A stretch of 64,000 nt of DNA from Lachnoclostridium sp. UBA2905 (GTDB taxonomy: Bacteria; Bacillota; Clostridia; Lachnospirales; Lachnospiraceae). The translations under genes and the position numbers were made by a program. The stretch is from NCBI GenBank assembly GCA_002349525.1, contig DEDL01000018.1:17565-81564 (forward strand). Reading direction: 5' to 3'. Shown here in pieces: positions 54,185 through 62,159 of this stretch (positions within the stretch are counted from its first letter, which is position 1; every line of letters starts with the position of its first letter). The notes under the pieces were generated by a model. The model did no database searches. It worked only from the letters and a program-made list of their open reading frames with translations, and was not told the DNA's origin.

Positions 54185-54846
54185 AAAATATAACTAAGTC
54201 TTCTGTGAAAGCATGGTTTAATCATTTCGGAAAAACTCTCAAATATTCATTACATTGTATTGTGAGTCCATTTGATGGATTTTGGGATCTGACACATGAA
54301 AAGAGAGGTTCAATTGGAGCAGCGAATTTTCTTGTGATTATGACGATTCTTACTACAATCTGGAAGTACAGATATACAAGCTTTGTGTTTATCAGAGTAC
54401 AGTGGGAGCATTTTAATATTCTCCTTAATATATGTACATTCCTGTTACCATTTTTTATATGGGTGCTTTCGAACTGGTGTCTTACGACCTTGTTTGATGG
54501 TAAAGGTAATCTGAAGGATATATATATGGGTTCTGCATATGCACTTGCTCCATATGTTCTCATTCAGCTTCCAATGATTGTTGTTAGTAATTTTGTAACT
54601 TATGAAGAAGGAGCTTTTTATACATATTTCCTTTCATTTTCAATGATATGGTGTGGATTCCTGTTTCTCGCATCTGTAATGCAGATTCATGATTTCACTT
54701 TTGGAAAAGCAATTTTTTCTATATTGTGTATTTTGGTAGGTATGCTTGTAATCGTATTCCTGTTAGTATTATTCTTTAGTTTGTTTAGTGATGCCATTGC
54801 GTACTTCATATCATTATATAAAGAAATATCTTACAGGTTCTATTAA
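54181..54846 (+). CDS. YIP1-family membrane protein
   Basis: A 221-residue protein with about five membrane helices and the Yip1-like start HCIVSPFDGFWDLTHEKRGSI, seen in a broad family of prokaryotic YIP1-domain proteins of unknown role. The middle FDGKGNLKDIYMGSAYALAPYVLIQLPM is the most typical segment. ATGA overlap with the NHL-repeat gene shows tight coupling, and the DUF5696-type lipoprotein follows after 28 bases. It probably forms a membrane complex with the NHL protein or the permeases; that is inference. Confidence 0.75.
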   Translation: MKNITKSSVKAWFNHFGKTLKYSLHCIVSPFDGFWDLTHEKRGSIGAANFLVIMTILTTIWKYRYTSFVFIRVQWEHFNILLNICTFLLPFFIWVLSNWCLTTLFDGKGNLKDIYMGSAYALAPYVLIQLPMIVVSNFVTYEEGAFYTYFLSFSMIWCGFLFLASVMQIHDFTFGKAIFSILCILVGMLVIVFLLVLFFSLFSDAIAYFISLYKEISYRFY

Positions 54847-54873
54847 AGCATAGAAAGGAGGACCTAATACAGA

Positions 54874-57429
54874 ATGAAAAAATTAAAGTTACTGCTTCCG
54901 GCAATGGTCTTGATGCTGTGTTTATCAGGATGTGGTAATAGTGATTCAGAGTCTAATTTTATAGACGTTCAGGATTATTCAGAAGAAGCAGAAGGACAAA
55001 AGGTTTTACTGTCAAATGACAAGTATGAATTTTCAATGGATTGCGATACAACACAGTTTAGTGTGAAAGATAAGGTTAACAATAACATCTGGTATTCCAA
55101 TCCACAGGATGTTGAACAGGATACACTTGCTAATGGTGTAAATAAGACAGTTTTATCTTCAACATTTATTGTTAAGTATAGTGATTCCAAGGGACAGGAT
55201 TTCTCTTATGATAATTATGCTTATTCAATAAAGGATAAAAAGTACAGCATTGAAGTACAGAAGGACGAAGCTGGTAATGCCAATGGTGTTAAAGTTTTAT
55301 ACACAGTGGGTGATATTCAGAAAACTTATATGTTGCCTTATGGTATTACAGAAGCCAGAATGGAAGAGCTTTGTTCAAAGATGGATGAAGCAGATGCAAA
55401 GAAGATTAAAACATTCTATCGTAAGTTAGATATTGACAATCTTAAAGCAACAGATAATAAGGATGAGCTTCTTGCACAGTATCCCGGACTTGCAGATTCT
55501 AAAATGTTCGTATTAAGAGATGGACAGTCAGATTCAAAGCTTGAGGAATTTGAAAAGATATTTAAAACTGCAGGATATACAGCAGAAGATTATCAGAAGG
55601 ATATGGAAAACGTCAATATTAAACAGGAATCGGGTAAGGCAGCATTTAATGTTGCAGTGTACTATACACTTGATGAGGATGGTCTTTTGGTTGACATTCC
55701 TATGAATGAGATTGAATTCTATGATGATTATCCAATCACAAACCTTACACCTCTTCCATATTTCGGAGCTGCTGGACTTAATGATGAAGGATACCTCTTC
55801 GTACCGGATGGTTCAGGTGGAAAGATTAACTTCAATAATCAGAAGCTTACACAGGCTGCTTACTATAATCAGGTTTATGGTTATGATCTTGGTATAACAA
55901 GAGATGCAGTAGTAGATGACAGTAGCGTTTCTTATCCGCTTATTGGTCTTGCAAAGAAGGATGCTTCTTATCTTTGTGCAGTTGAGAAGGGAAGCGCTTA
56001 TGCAGTGGTTGAAGCTGATATAGCAGGAAGACTTAACAGCTATAATTCAGTTAAATACACATATACAATGCTTCATGGTGAAAAGATGGATATTTCAGGT
56101 AAGTCTGATGTTACTGTTAAGACATATGAGAAATCACTTCCAGATGAACATATAGTTCAGAAATATCTTTTCCGTGGAACAGATGATTATGTAGAACTTG
56201 CCGGAGAGTACAGAGAGTATCTTAAGAAAACTTATCCAACACTTACAGATAAGGCAGATGGAAGCCTTCCATTTGTTGTAGAGATGGTTGGTGGAGTTGA
56301 TAACAAGAGTCATGTACTTGGAGTTCCTGTAACAAAGGATCTTCCACTTACAACATATGATGATGCATCAGAGATACTTGATGATCTTAAGGCAAATGGA
56401 GTTGACAAGTTTAATGTAAGATATACCGGATGGAGTAATGGTGGTATCCATAACTCATCAATGAGAAAGGTAAGACTTACAAAGAAACTTGGAAGCAAGA
56501 AGGATCTTAAACAGTTTGTTTCAAAGGCAAATGATGGTGGAGTAAACGTATTCATGGATGCAAACTTACAGTTTGTATACAAGAATAAGATGCTTGATGG
56601 ATACTGGGTTAACAGAGATTCAAGTAAGTTTGTAAGCAGAAAGATATGTGAACTTTCATATTACAGTCCAATTTACTTTGCAGAGGATTCAGAGGAGTAT
56701 ACATATAATATAACAAAACCTGAATATGCAATGGGTAATGCAGATGTAGTTAACAAGTATATTACAAGTCTTGGAACAAACAGCATGTCATTTGGTGATG
56801 TTAGTCAGGAGCTTTGTGGTGATTATAATTACAAGAACAGATGCTCAAGAGAAGCAGCAATGAATCTTATTACAGATAAGTATAAAGAGTTTAAGGAAAA
56901 TGGAACTAAAATAATGGCTAATTCAGATTATTTTTACAACATTCCTTATGCTGATGTTATTACGGGAACAGTACTTAGCAATAAGAGCTTTAACATTGTT
57001 GACGAAACAATTCCTTTCTATGAGATAGCATTACATGGTCTTGTTGACTATACTGCTGAATCACTTAACCTTTCACAGGATGCTGAGGAAACACTTCTTA
57101 AATCAGCAGAACTTGGAGCAGGTTTATATTACACAGTAACAAAACAGCCAACATCAGTACTTCAGGATAGTAAATATACTGAGTATTTTGCAACTGATTA
57201 CAGTCTCTGGAAAGATACAATCGCAGAGAATTATAAGAGATTTGTTAATGATTTTGATGGATCATATGATGATCTTATTACTGGACACAGTCAGGTTGCT
57301 GAAAATGTTTACAGAACAGAATTTTCTGATGGACGTATTGTTCTTGTAAATTATAACTATAACCCTGTAACTGTTAATGGTGAACAGATTCCAGCCAGGG
57401 ATTATGTTGTGAAAGGAGGTACAAACTAA
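54874..57429 (+). CDS. DUF5696-type lipoprotein, possible glycoside hydrolase
   Basis: An 851-residue surface lipoprotein. Signal peptide with lipobox LSGC (Cys20). The N-terminal half (about 35-450) is beta-rich and contains NLTPLPYFGAAGLNDEGYLFVPDGSGG, a marker I associate with DUF5696. Residues about 455-780 read like a TIM barrel: VEMVGGVDNKSHV, LKANGVDKFNVRYTGWSNGG, GVNVFMDANLQF, SMSFGDVSQELCGDYN (Asp642) and GTKIMANSDYFY. A small beta domain ends it (YRTEFSDGRIVLVNYNYNPVTVNGEQIPARDYVV), as in GH31/GH36/GH101-like enzymes. Enzyme activity is a hypothesis. AAAGGAGG precedes the ATG; the stop overlaps the next start. Confidence 0.7.
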   Translation: MKKLKLLLPAMVLMLCLSGCGNSDSESNFIDVQDYSEEAEGQKVLLSNDKYEFSMDCDTTQFSVKDKVNNNIWYSNPQDVEQDTLANGVNKTVLSSTFIVKYSDSKGQDFSYDNYAYSIKDKKYSIEVQKDEAGNANGVKVLYTVGDIQKTYMLPYGITEARMEELCSKMDEADAKKIKTFYRKLDIDNLKATDNKDELLAQYPGLADSKMFVLRDGQSDSKLEEFEKIFKTAGYTAEDYQKDMENVNIKQESGKAAFNVAVYYTLDEDGLLVDIPMNEIEFYDDYPITNLTPLPYFGAAGLNDEGYLFVPDGSGGKINFNNQKLTQAAYYNQVYGYDLGITRDAVVDDSSVSYPLIGLAKKDASYLCAVEKGSAYAVVEADIAGRLNSYNSVKYTYTMLHGEKMDISGKSDVTVKTYEKSLPDEHIVQKYLFRGTDDYVELAGEYREYLKKTYPTLTDKADGSLPFVVEMVGGVDNKSHVLGVPVTKDLPLTTYDDASEILDDLKANGVDKFNVRYTGWSNGGIHNSSMRKVRLTKKLGSKKDLKQFVSKANDGGVNVFMDANLQFVYKNKMLDGYWVNRDSSKFVSRKICELSYYSPIYFAEDSEEYTYNITKPEYAMGNADVVNKYITSLGTNSMSFGDVSQELCGDYNYKNRCSREAAMNLITDKYKEFKENGTKIMANSDYFYNIPYADVITGTVLSNKSFNIVDETIPFYEIALHGLVDYTAESLNLSQDAEETLLKSAELGAGLYYTVTKQPTSVLQDSKYTEYFATDYSLWKDTIAENYKRFVNDFDGSYDDLITGHSQVAENVYRTEFSDGRIVLVNYNYNPVTVNGEQIPARDYVVKGGTN

Positions 57430-58343
57430 TGGCGAGAACTAAGAAAAAGAAATCACTTGCTACAAAGAATGCAATCGCAGGTTATTTGTTTATATTACCA
57501 TTTATAATCGGTTTCCTTGCATTTATGGTAGTGCCTCTTTACCAGTCTCTTAGAATGGGATTTTCAGAAGTAACTATTAATCCTGCAGCCGGTGGATTTA
57601 CAATGGAATTTGTTAAACTTGAAAACTTTAACAATGCAATTAACGTTGATCCGGAGTTTAAAATCCTGCTTATCGAAAACTTGAGAGGAATGTTGCTTGA
57701 CCTTCCTGCAACATTGATATTCAGTTTCTTTGTTGCATTACTTCTTAACCAGACATTCAAGGGAAGAGGATTTGTACGTGCGATATTCTTCATGCCGGTT
57801 ATTCTTTCATCAGGTGTTATTGTAGGACTTGAGTTTAACAATGAAATGCTTGCAAGTATGAAGGATGCTATAGCAGATACAACTAATGCATCCAGTATTA
57901 CTACAGTACTTAAGGATATGCTTGTCACTGAGGGAAGTCAGTCAGCACAGTTCTTTAATTACGTATTTGATCTTATTGATCATGTTTATGATGTTGCTAT
58001 CAGATCAGGTATTCAGATTATTATATTCCTTTCTGGTCTGCAGACGATTTCAACAAGTATGTTTGAAGCAGCAAGAATTGAAGGATGTACAGCATGGGAG
58101 TGTTTCTGGAAAATTACGCTTCCAATGGTAAGTTCACTTATCCTTGTTAACATTATTTACACTATTATCGATTTCTTCTGTCGTTCAGATAATAAGGTAA
58201 TGGAGTATATTCAGAATATAATGATTAGTAAACTTCAGTACGATCTGAGTGCCGCGATGTCATGGATTTATTTCCTATGTTGTATGGTGATTATCGGAAT
58301 AATCTCCTTAATAATTTCGAAGAAGGTGTACTACTATGAGTAA
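57429..58343 (+). CDS. Sugar ABC transporter permease (second pair, MalF type)
   Basis: A 304-residue CUT1 permease: FILPFIIGFLAFMVVPLYQSLRMGFS at the N-terminus and EAARIEGCTAWECFWKITLPMVSSL as EAA loop. A roughly 60-residue loop between helices (ASMKDAIADTTNASSITTVL and following) is longer than usual. One-base overlap with the lipoprotein gene (TAATGG), 8-base overlap with the next permease. Confidence 0.92.
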   Translation: MARTKKKKSLATKNAIAGYLFILPFIIGFLAFMVVPLYQSLRMGFSEVTINPAAGGFTMEFVKLENFNNAINVDPEFKILLIENLRGMLLDLPATLIFSFFVALLLNQTFKGRGFVRAIFFMPVILSSGVIVGLEFNNEMLASMKDAIADTTNASSITTVLKDMLVTEGSQSAQFFNYVFDLIDHVYDVAIRSGIQIIIFLSGLQTISTSMFEAARIEGCTAWECFWKITLPMVSSLILVNIIYTIIDFFCRSDNKVMEYIQNIMISKLQYDLSAAMSWIYFLCCMVIIGIISLIISKKVYYYE

Positions 58344-59334
58344 GAAAAACGGAAAATGGCAGGCCTTTATGGAACGTAACAGGAAATCCGGTGGTTACTT
58401 ATTACGTAAGAAAGCATTTGATATTGCGTATAAGATTTGCCGAGCAATATTAATATTTGGATTGTGTTTCCTGATTGTTCAGCCTCTGCTTAATAAAATA
58501 TCACTTAGTTTCATGGAAGAAAAAGATTTGTACGATTCAACAATCGTTAGTATTCCAAGAAATTTTTCAACAGCTTCATATAAGCTTACAGCACAGCTTA
58601 TGAAATATTGGAAAGCACTGGGAACAACTGCATATATCAGTTTACTTGTCAGTGTGCTTCAGGTTGCTTCAGCAACACTTGTTGGTTACGGTTTTGCAAG
58701 ATACAAATTCCCACTTAAGAACTTCTGGTTCTTCATGGTAATTCTTGTTATCATCGTTCCACCACAGACAATCATGGCTCCACTTTATCTTAACTTTACA
58801 TTCTTTAATCCATTTGGAATTGTAAAGCTTGTTACAGGTGGTAAGACATTGAACCTTATTAACACTATTATTCCATACCTGCTGTTATGTATATGCTGTA
58901 TTGGACTTAAGAGTGGATTGTATATTTATCTGATCAGACAGTTCTTCAGAAATGTACCAAAGGATATTGAAGAAGCTGCATATGTTGATGGATGTGGAAA
59001 GTTTAAGACATTCTATCGTATCATGCTTCCAGATGCTAAACCAATTATTACATCATGTTTCCTTTTTGCATTTGTATGGCAGTGGACAGATAAGTTCTAT
59101 TCACAGATGTTCCTTAGAAAGTATACACTTCTTTCTACACAGCTTAACGGTTTGTCAGGAGCACTTGATTCATTTGTTAAGAATGCAGGAATTGCTGAAA
59201 AGGCATCTCAGGCTTATTCTGGACAGATTGTTGCTACAGGTACACTTTTAACAGTTATTCCACTTTTGGTCATATATGTATTTGCTCAGAAGGGATTCGT
59301 TGAAAGTCTTAGTCAGTCAGGTATTAAAATGTAA
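58336..59334 (+). CDS. Sugar ABC transporter permease (second pair, MalG type)
   Basis: A 332-residue CUT1 permease. EAA loop: IEEAAYVDGCGKFKTFYRIMLPDAKPI. The N-terminal about 40 residues are a basic cytoplasmic extension. It is the partner of the previous gene. The solute-binding lipoprotein gene follows after 142 bases that contain a separate promoter and a hairpin. Confidence 0.92.
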   Translation: MSKKNGKWQAFMERNRKSGGYLLRKKAFDIAYKICRAILIFGLCFLIVQPLLNKISLSFMEEKDLYDSTIVSIPRNFSTASYKLTAQLMKYWKALGTTAYISLLVSVLQVASATLVGYGFARYKFPLKNFWFFMVILVIIVPPQTIMAPLYLNFTFFNPFGIVKLVTGGKTLNLINTIIPYLLLCICCIGLKSGLYIYLIRQFFRNVPKDIEEAAYVDGCGKFKTFYRIMLPDAKPIITSCFLFAFVWQWTDKFYSQMFLRKYTLLSTQLNGLSGALDSFVKNAGIAEKASQAYSGQIVATGTLLTVIPLLVIYVFAQKGFVESLSQSGIKM

Positions 59335-59367
59335 TGATTTATGCATTGAATTATCATATTTTTGATA

Positions 59368-59396
59368 TGGACATTACATAAAATTGTTGTTATAAT
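59368..59396 (+). promoter_or_regulatory. Internal promoter of the solute-binding protein gene
   Basis: TGGACA (59368-59373), 17-base spacer, perfect TATAAT (59391-59396). Transcription would start near 59403, so the hairpin at 59409 would be at the very 5' end of the mRNA. Confidence 0.65.
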
Positions 59397-59408
59397 AATT
59401 AAGCTATT

Positions 59409-59430
59409 TGCCGGAGAGGTATCTCCGGCA
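59409..59430 (+). promoter_or_regulatory. Hairpin at the 5' end of the solute-binding protein mRNA
   Basis: TGCCGGAGA pairs perfectly with TCTCCGGCA around a GGTA tetraloop. No T-run follows directly. It lies about 6 bases after the predicted start site, where such stems protect mRNA from decay; it could also stop some transcripts from the permease genes. Confidence 0.55.
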
Positions 59431-59476
59431 TGTAGTATAATTTATAATTTTTATTTTTATAAGGAGGATATAAGAA

Positions 59477-60910
59477 GTGAAGTTAAGTAAAAAAGTATTA
59501 TCAATGGCTTTATCTACTGCATTAATTGCATCTACACTTGCTGGATGCGGTGGAAGTGATGATGTTACTACAAGTCCAAGTCCATCTGATAATAGCAACG
59601 CAGAGGCAACAGAAGGAGCAGCAGAAGGTGACGAAAGCGGAGAAGCTGCATCAACTGAGGGTAAGCAGACATATGATGATCTTGGTGGAATGACTGTTAA
59701 GATTGGTGACTGGTATTCATCAGATGAAGAGGATACTTCATCAACACAGTATGCTGAGGATACTGCAGCATACAGACAGCAAATATACGATAAGTATAAC
59801 TTTACTGTTGAAAGAAACAACCTTTGCGCATGGGTTGATATGCCAGAGAAATTTACTAACGAAGTTATGACAGGTAATCCTTCAGTAGATATATGGTATC
59901 TCTATCAGGATACTGTAAATCAGCCACTTAAGAACAACCTTTTCTATGACCTCAGTAAAGTAAAGACAGTTGATTTTTCAGAGGAAAAATGGAATAAGCA
60001 GGTTAAAGACCTTATGACATATAAGGGTGGTATTTACGGTATGTCAACAGAGCTTGAGCCAAGAGCTGGTATCTTCTATAACAAGAGAATATTTGAAGAA
60101 GCTGGTATTGACCCAGAAGAGCCATATGATCTTCAGGCTAAGGGTGAGTGGACATGGGCTAAGTTTGAAGAGTACTGTGCAAAACTTACTCAGGACGTTG
60201 ATAATGATGGTGTAACTGATATCTATGCTATGGCATCATTCTCTAAGGATTATCTTAAACTTTGTGCAGCAAGTAATGGTGCTCAGTTCGTATCAAGAGA
60301 TGAGAATGGTAAGTATGTGAATGCTACAACATCTCAGAACTTCCTTGATGCAGCTAACTGGGGTGTAAGCCTTATTCAGAAGGGTTACATAGAGCCAGAT
60401 CCAGAAGGAGCTAGCTGGGATTGGTTTATTACAGCATTCCGTGATGGTGAGTGTGCTATGCAGACTGCTGAGGTTTATACTGTAAGTTCATTTGCTAATT
60501 CAATGGATGATAAGTTTGGATTTGTTATGTTCCCTGCAGGACCTAATGGTAATATGGCAACAGTTCCATTTGATAACGTTCTTGTTGTTCCATCATGCTT
60601 TGATGATGAGTATGTTAACAAGGTTATGTTTGCTTATGATCTTTACACAGAGACAACACCAGGATATACAACTGATGATACATGGAAGTCAACATATTAT
60701 GGACAGTTCTCTGATACAAGAGCTGTAGATGAAACTCTTACAATGATGAGAGATGACAAGTACAGAATCCTTGACTACCAGTCAATGATTACAGATACAG
60801 ACTATGGTGATTTCACATATTCTGTATATGCCCTTGCTAAGACTCCTTCAGAGCAGTTAGAAGAGATGACACCAGTTTGGGATAAGAAGATTGCAGATGC
60901 AAACAGCTAA
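59477..60910 (+). CDS. Sugar-binding lipoprotein of an ABC transporter
   Basis: A 477-residue CUT1-type solute-binding protein. Signal peptide with lipobox LAGC (Cys23), then a flexible linker rich in Ser, Glu, Ala and Thr up to about residue 60. The mature domain has VKIGDWYSSDEEDTSS, NPSVDIWYLYQD, GIFYNKRIFEEAGIDPEEP, GEWTWAKFEEYCAKL and DVDNDGVTDIYAMASF. It probably serves the permease pair just upstream. A separate promoter and a strong terminator make it a well-expressed unit, as is usual for binding proteins. Confidence 0.93.
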   Translation: MKLSKKVLSMALSTALIASTLAGCGGSDDVTTSPSPSDNSNAEATEGAAEGDESGEAASTEGKQTYDDLGGMTVKIGDWYSSDEEDTSSTQYAEDTAAYRQQIYDKYNFTVERNNLCAWVDMPEKFTNEVMTGNPSVDIWYLYQDTVNQPLKNNLFYDLSKVKTVDFSEEKWNKQVKDLMTYKGGIYGMSTELEPRAGIFYNKRIFEEAGIDPEEPYDLQAKGEWTWAKFEEYCAKLTQDVDNDGVTDIYAMASFSKDYLKLCAASNGAQFVSRDENGKYVNATTSQNFLDAANWGVSLIQKGYIEPDPEGASWDWFITAFRDGECAMQTAEVYTVSSFANSMDDKFGFVMFPAGPNGNMATVPFDNVLVVPSCFDDEYVNKVMFAYDLYTETTPGYTTDDTWKSTYYGQFSDTRAVDETLTMMRDDKYRILDYQSMITDTDYGDFTYSVYALAKTPSEQLEEMTPVWDKKIADANS

Positions 60911-60944
60911 TTTTTGAAAAAATTATATTATTTTACAAGATATG

Positions 60945-60980
60945 AGAAGCTGCAACTTGTCATGTTGCAGCTTCTTGTTT
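60945..60980 (+). terminator. Terminator after the sugar-binding lipoprotein
   Basis: A perfect 12-bp stem (AGAAGCTGCAAC / GTTGCAGCTTCT) with a 7-base loop, followed by TGTTTT. Confidence 0.85.
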
Positions 60981-61002
60981 TATAAGATTGGTGGATGATA
61001 AT

Positions 61003-61968
61003 TTGGTTACATTAAAAGAAAAATATAAGGATTATTTTACTATTGGTGCAGCAGTAAATTCAAAAACATTAAAGAATGACAAAGAAGTTCTTATTAATAA
61101 TTTTTCAAGTATTACATGTGAAAATGCAATGAAGTTTGGCGAGATTTACGACGAAGATAATGGTTATAACTTTGAATGTGCAGATTTTCAGTATAATTTT
61201 GCAAAAGAGAATAGATTGAAAATGAGAGGCCATAATTTTGTGTGGCATAACCAGACTCCTAAATTTATTATGGAGAATGACAGAGAAAAAGTTATAGATA
61301 TACTTACTAACCATATGAAAATTATGAACGATAGGTATGGTGATATTATTACAGCATGGGATGTTGTTAATGAAGCAATAGAAGATAAAAGTGATGAATA
61401 CCTCAGAAAGAGTGTATGGAGAGACAAGCTTGGTGAGGATTACATAAAAGAAGTATATAAAATTGCAAGAAAGACAATCAATAAAGGTACTGAACTTTTC
61501 TACAATGATTACAATGAGTATATACCTAATAAGTTAGATAAGATTGTTAGAATGATTAAGTCAGTTAATGCTGATGAAAAACTTATTGATGGTATGGGAA
61601 TGCAATGTCATATTAATTTGTATTATCCTTCAGTAGATGATATGAGAAGAGCAATTGAAGCCTATGCGGCATTAGGACTTAGAATTCATATTACAGAGAT
61701 GGATGTTTCATATTTTGATTTTAATGACGAGTCTATATGGGATACACCGGCGCCTGAACTTGTTGAAAAGCACGCGAAGGTATATGGTGATTTCTTTAAG
61801 CTGTTCAGAGAGTATAAGGATTATATTGATAATGTTACTCTTTGGGGAATTACTGATGACTATACATGGTTAGATGAATTTCCATTTAGAAATAGAAAGA
61901 ACTGGCCTCTTTTATTTGACGTTGATGGGAAACCAAAGAATTCATTTTATGCTGTAACAGATTTTTAA
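61003..61968 (+). CDS. Intracellular GH10 endo-xylanase
   Basis: A 321-residue GH10 enzyme that cuts beta-1,4-xylan chains. The TIM barrel has FTIGAAVNSKTL, ITCENAMKFGEI, RGHNFVWHNQTP, the acid/base Glu124 in WDVVNEAI and the nucleophile Glu232 in HITEMDVS, with TLWGITDDYTWL near the end. No signal peptide, so it acts inside the cell on imported xylo-oligosaccharides. TTG 61003 follows GGTGGA by 7 bases and puts the start where related enzymes begin; TTG 60988 is longer. It lies downstream of a terminator and no clear promoter was found, so read-through is possible. Confidence 0.93.
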   Translation: MVTLKEKYKDYFTIGAAVNSKTLKNDKEVLINNFSSITCENAMKFGEIYDEDNGYNFECADFQYNFAKENRLKMRGHNFVWHNQTPKFIMENDREKVIDILTNHMKIMNDRYGDIITAWDVVNEAIEDKSDEYLRKSVWRDKLGEDYIKEVYKIARKTINKGTELFYNDYNEYIPNKLDKIVRMIKSVNADEKLIDGMGMQCHINLYYPSVDDMRRAIEAYAALGLRIHITEMDVSYFDFNDESIWDTPAPELVEKHAKVYGDFFKLFREYKDYIDNVTLWGITDDYTWLDEFPFRNRKNWPLLFDVDGKPKNSFYAVTDF

Positions 61969-62008
61969 TACAGACTTTGACAGGTGTGTCAGGGAGTTGT
62001 TGAATGTT

Positions 62009-62047
62009 AAGGTAATTGTGATGTTATGTTGCAGTTACCTTATTTTT
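62009..62047 (+). terminator. Terminator after the xylanase gene
   Basis: AAGGTAA pairs with TTACCTT; the stem can extend inward with wobble pairs, and ATTTTT follows. Confidence 0.6.
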
Positions 62048-62159
62048 CTAAGTGGGATAAGACTTACACACTTAATAGTGGTAAGTTTAAAGGAAAGAAT
62101 ATAAAAATAATATACTAACATATAAAATATTATACTAATGGAAAGGAAGAACTATAAAA

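Noticed and set aside
62101..62159. Two TATACT boxes 20 bases apart as a promoter for the GH3 gene
   Set aside because: No acceptable -35 element was found at the right distance for either, so it is left out of the feature list.
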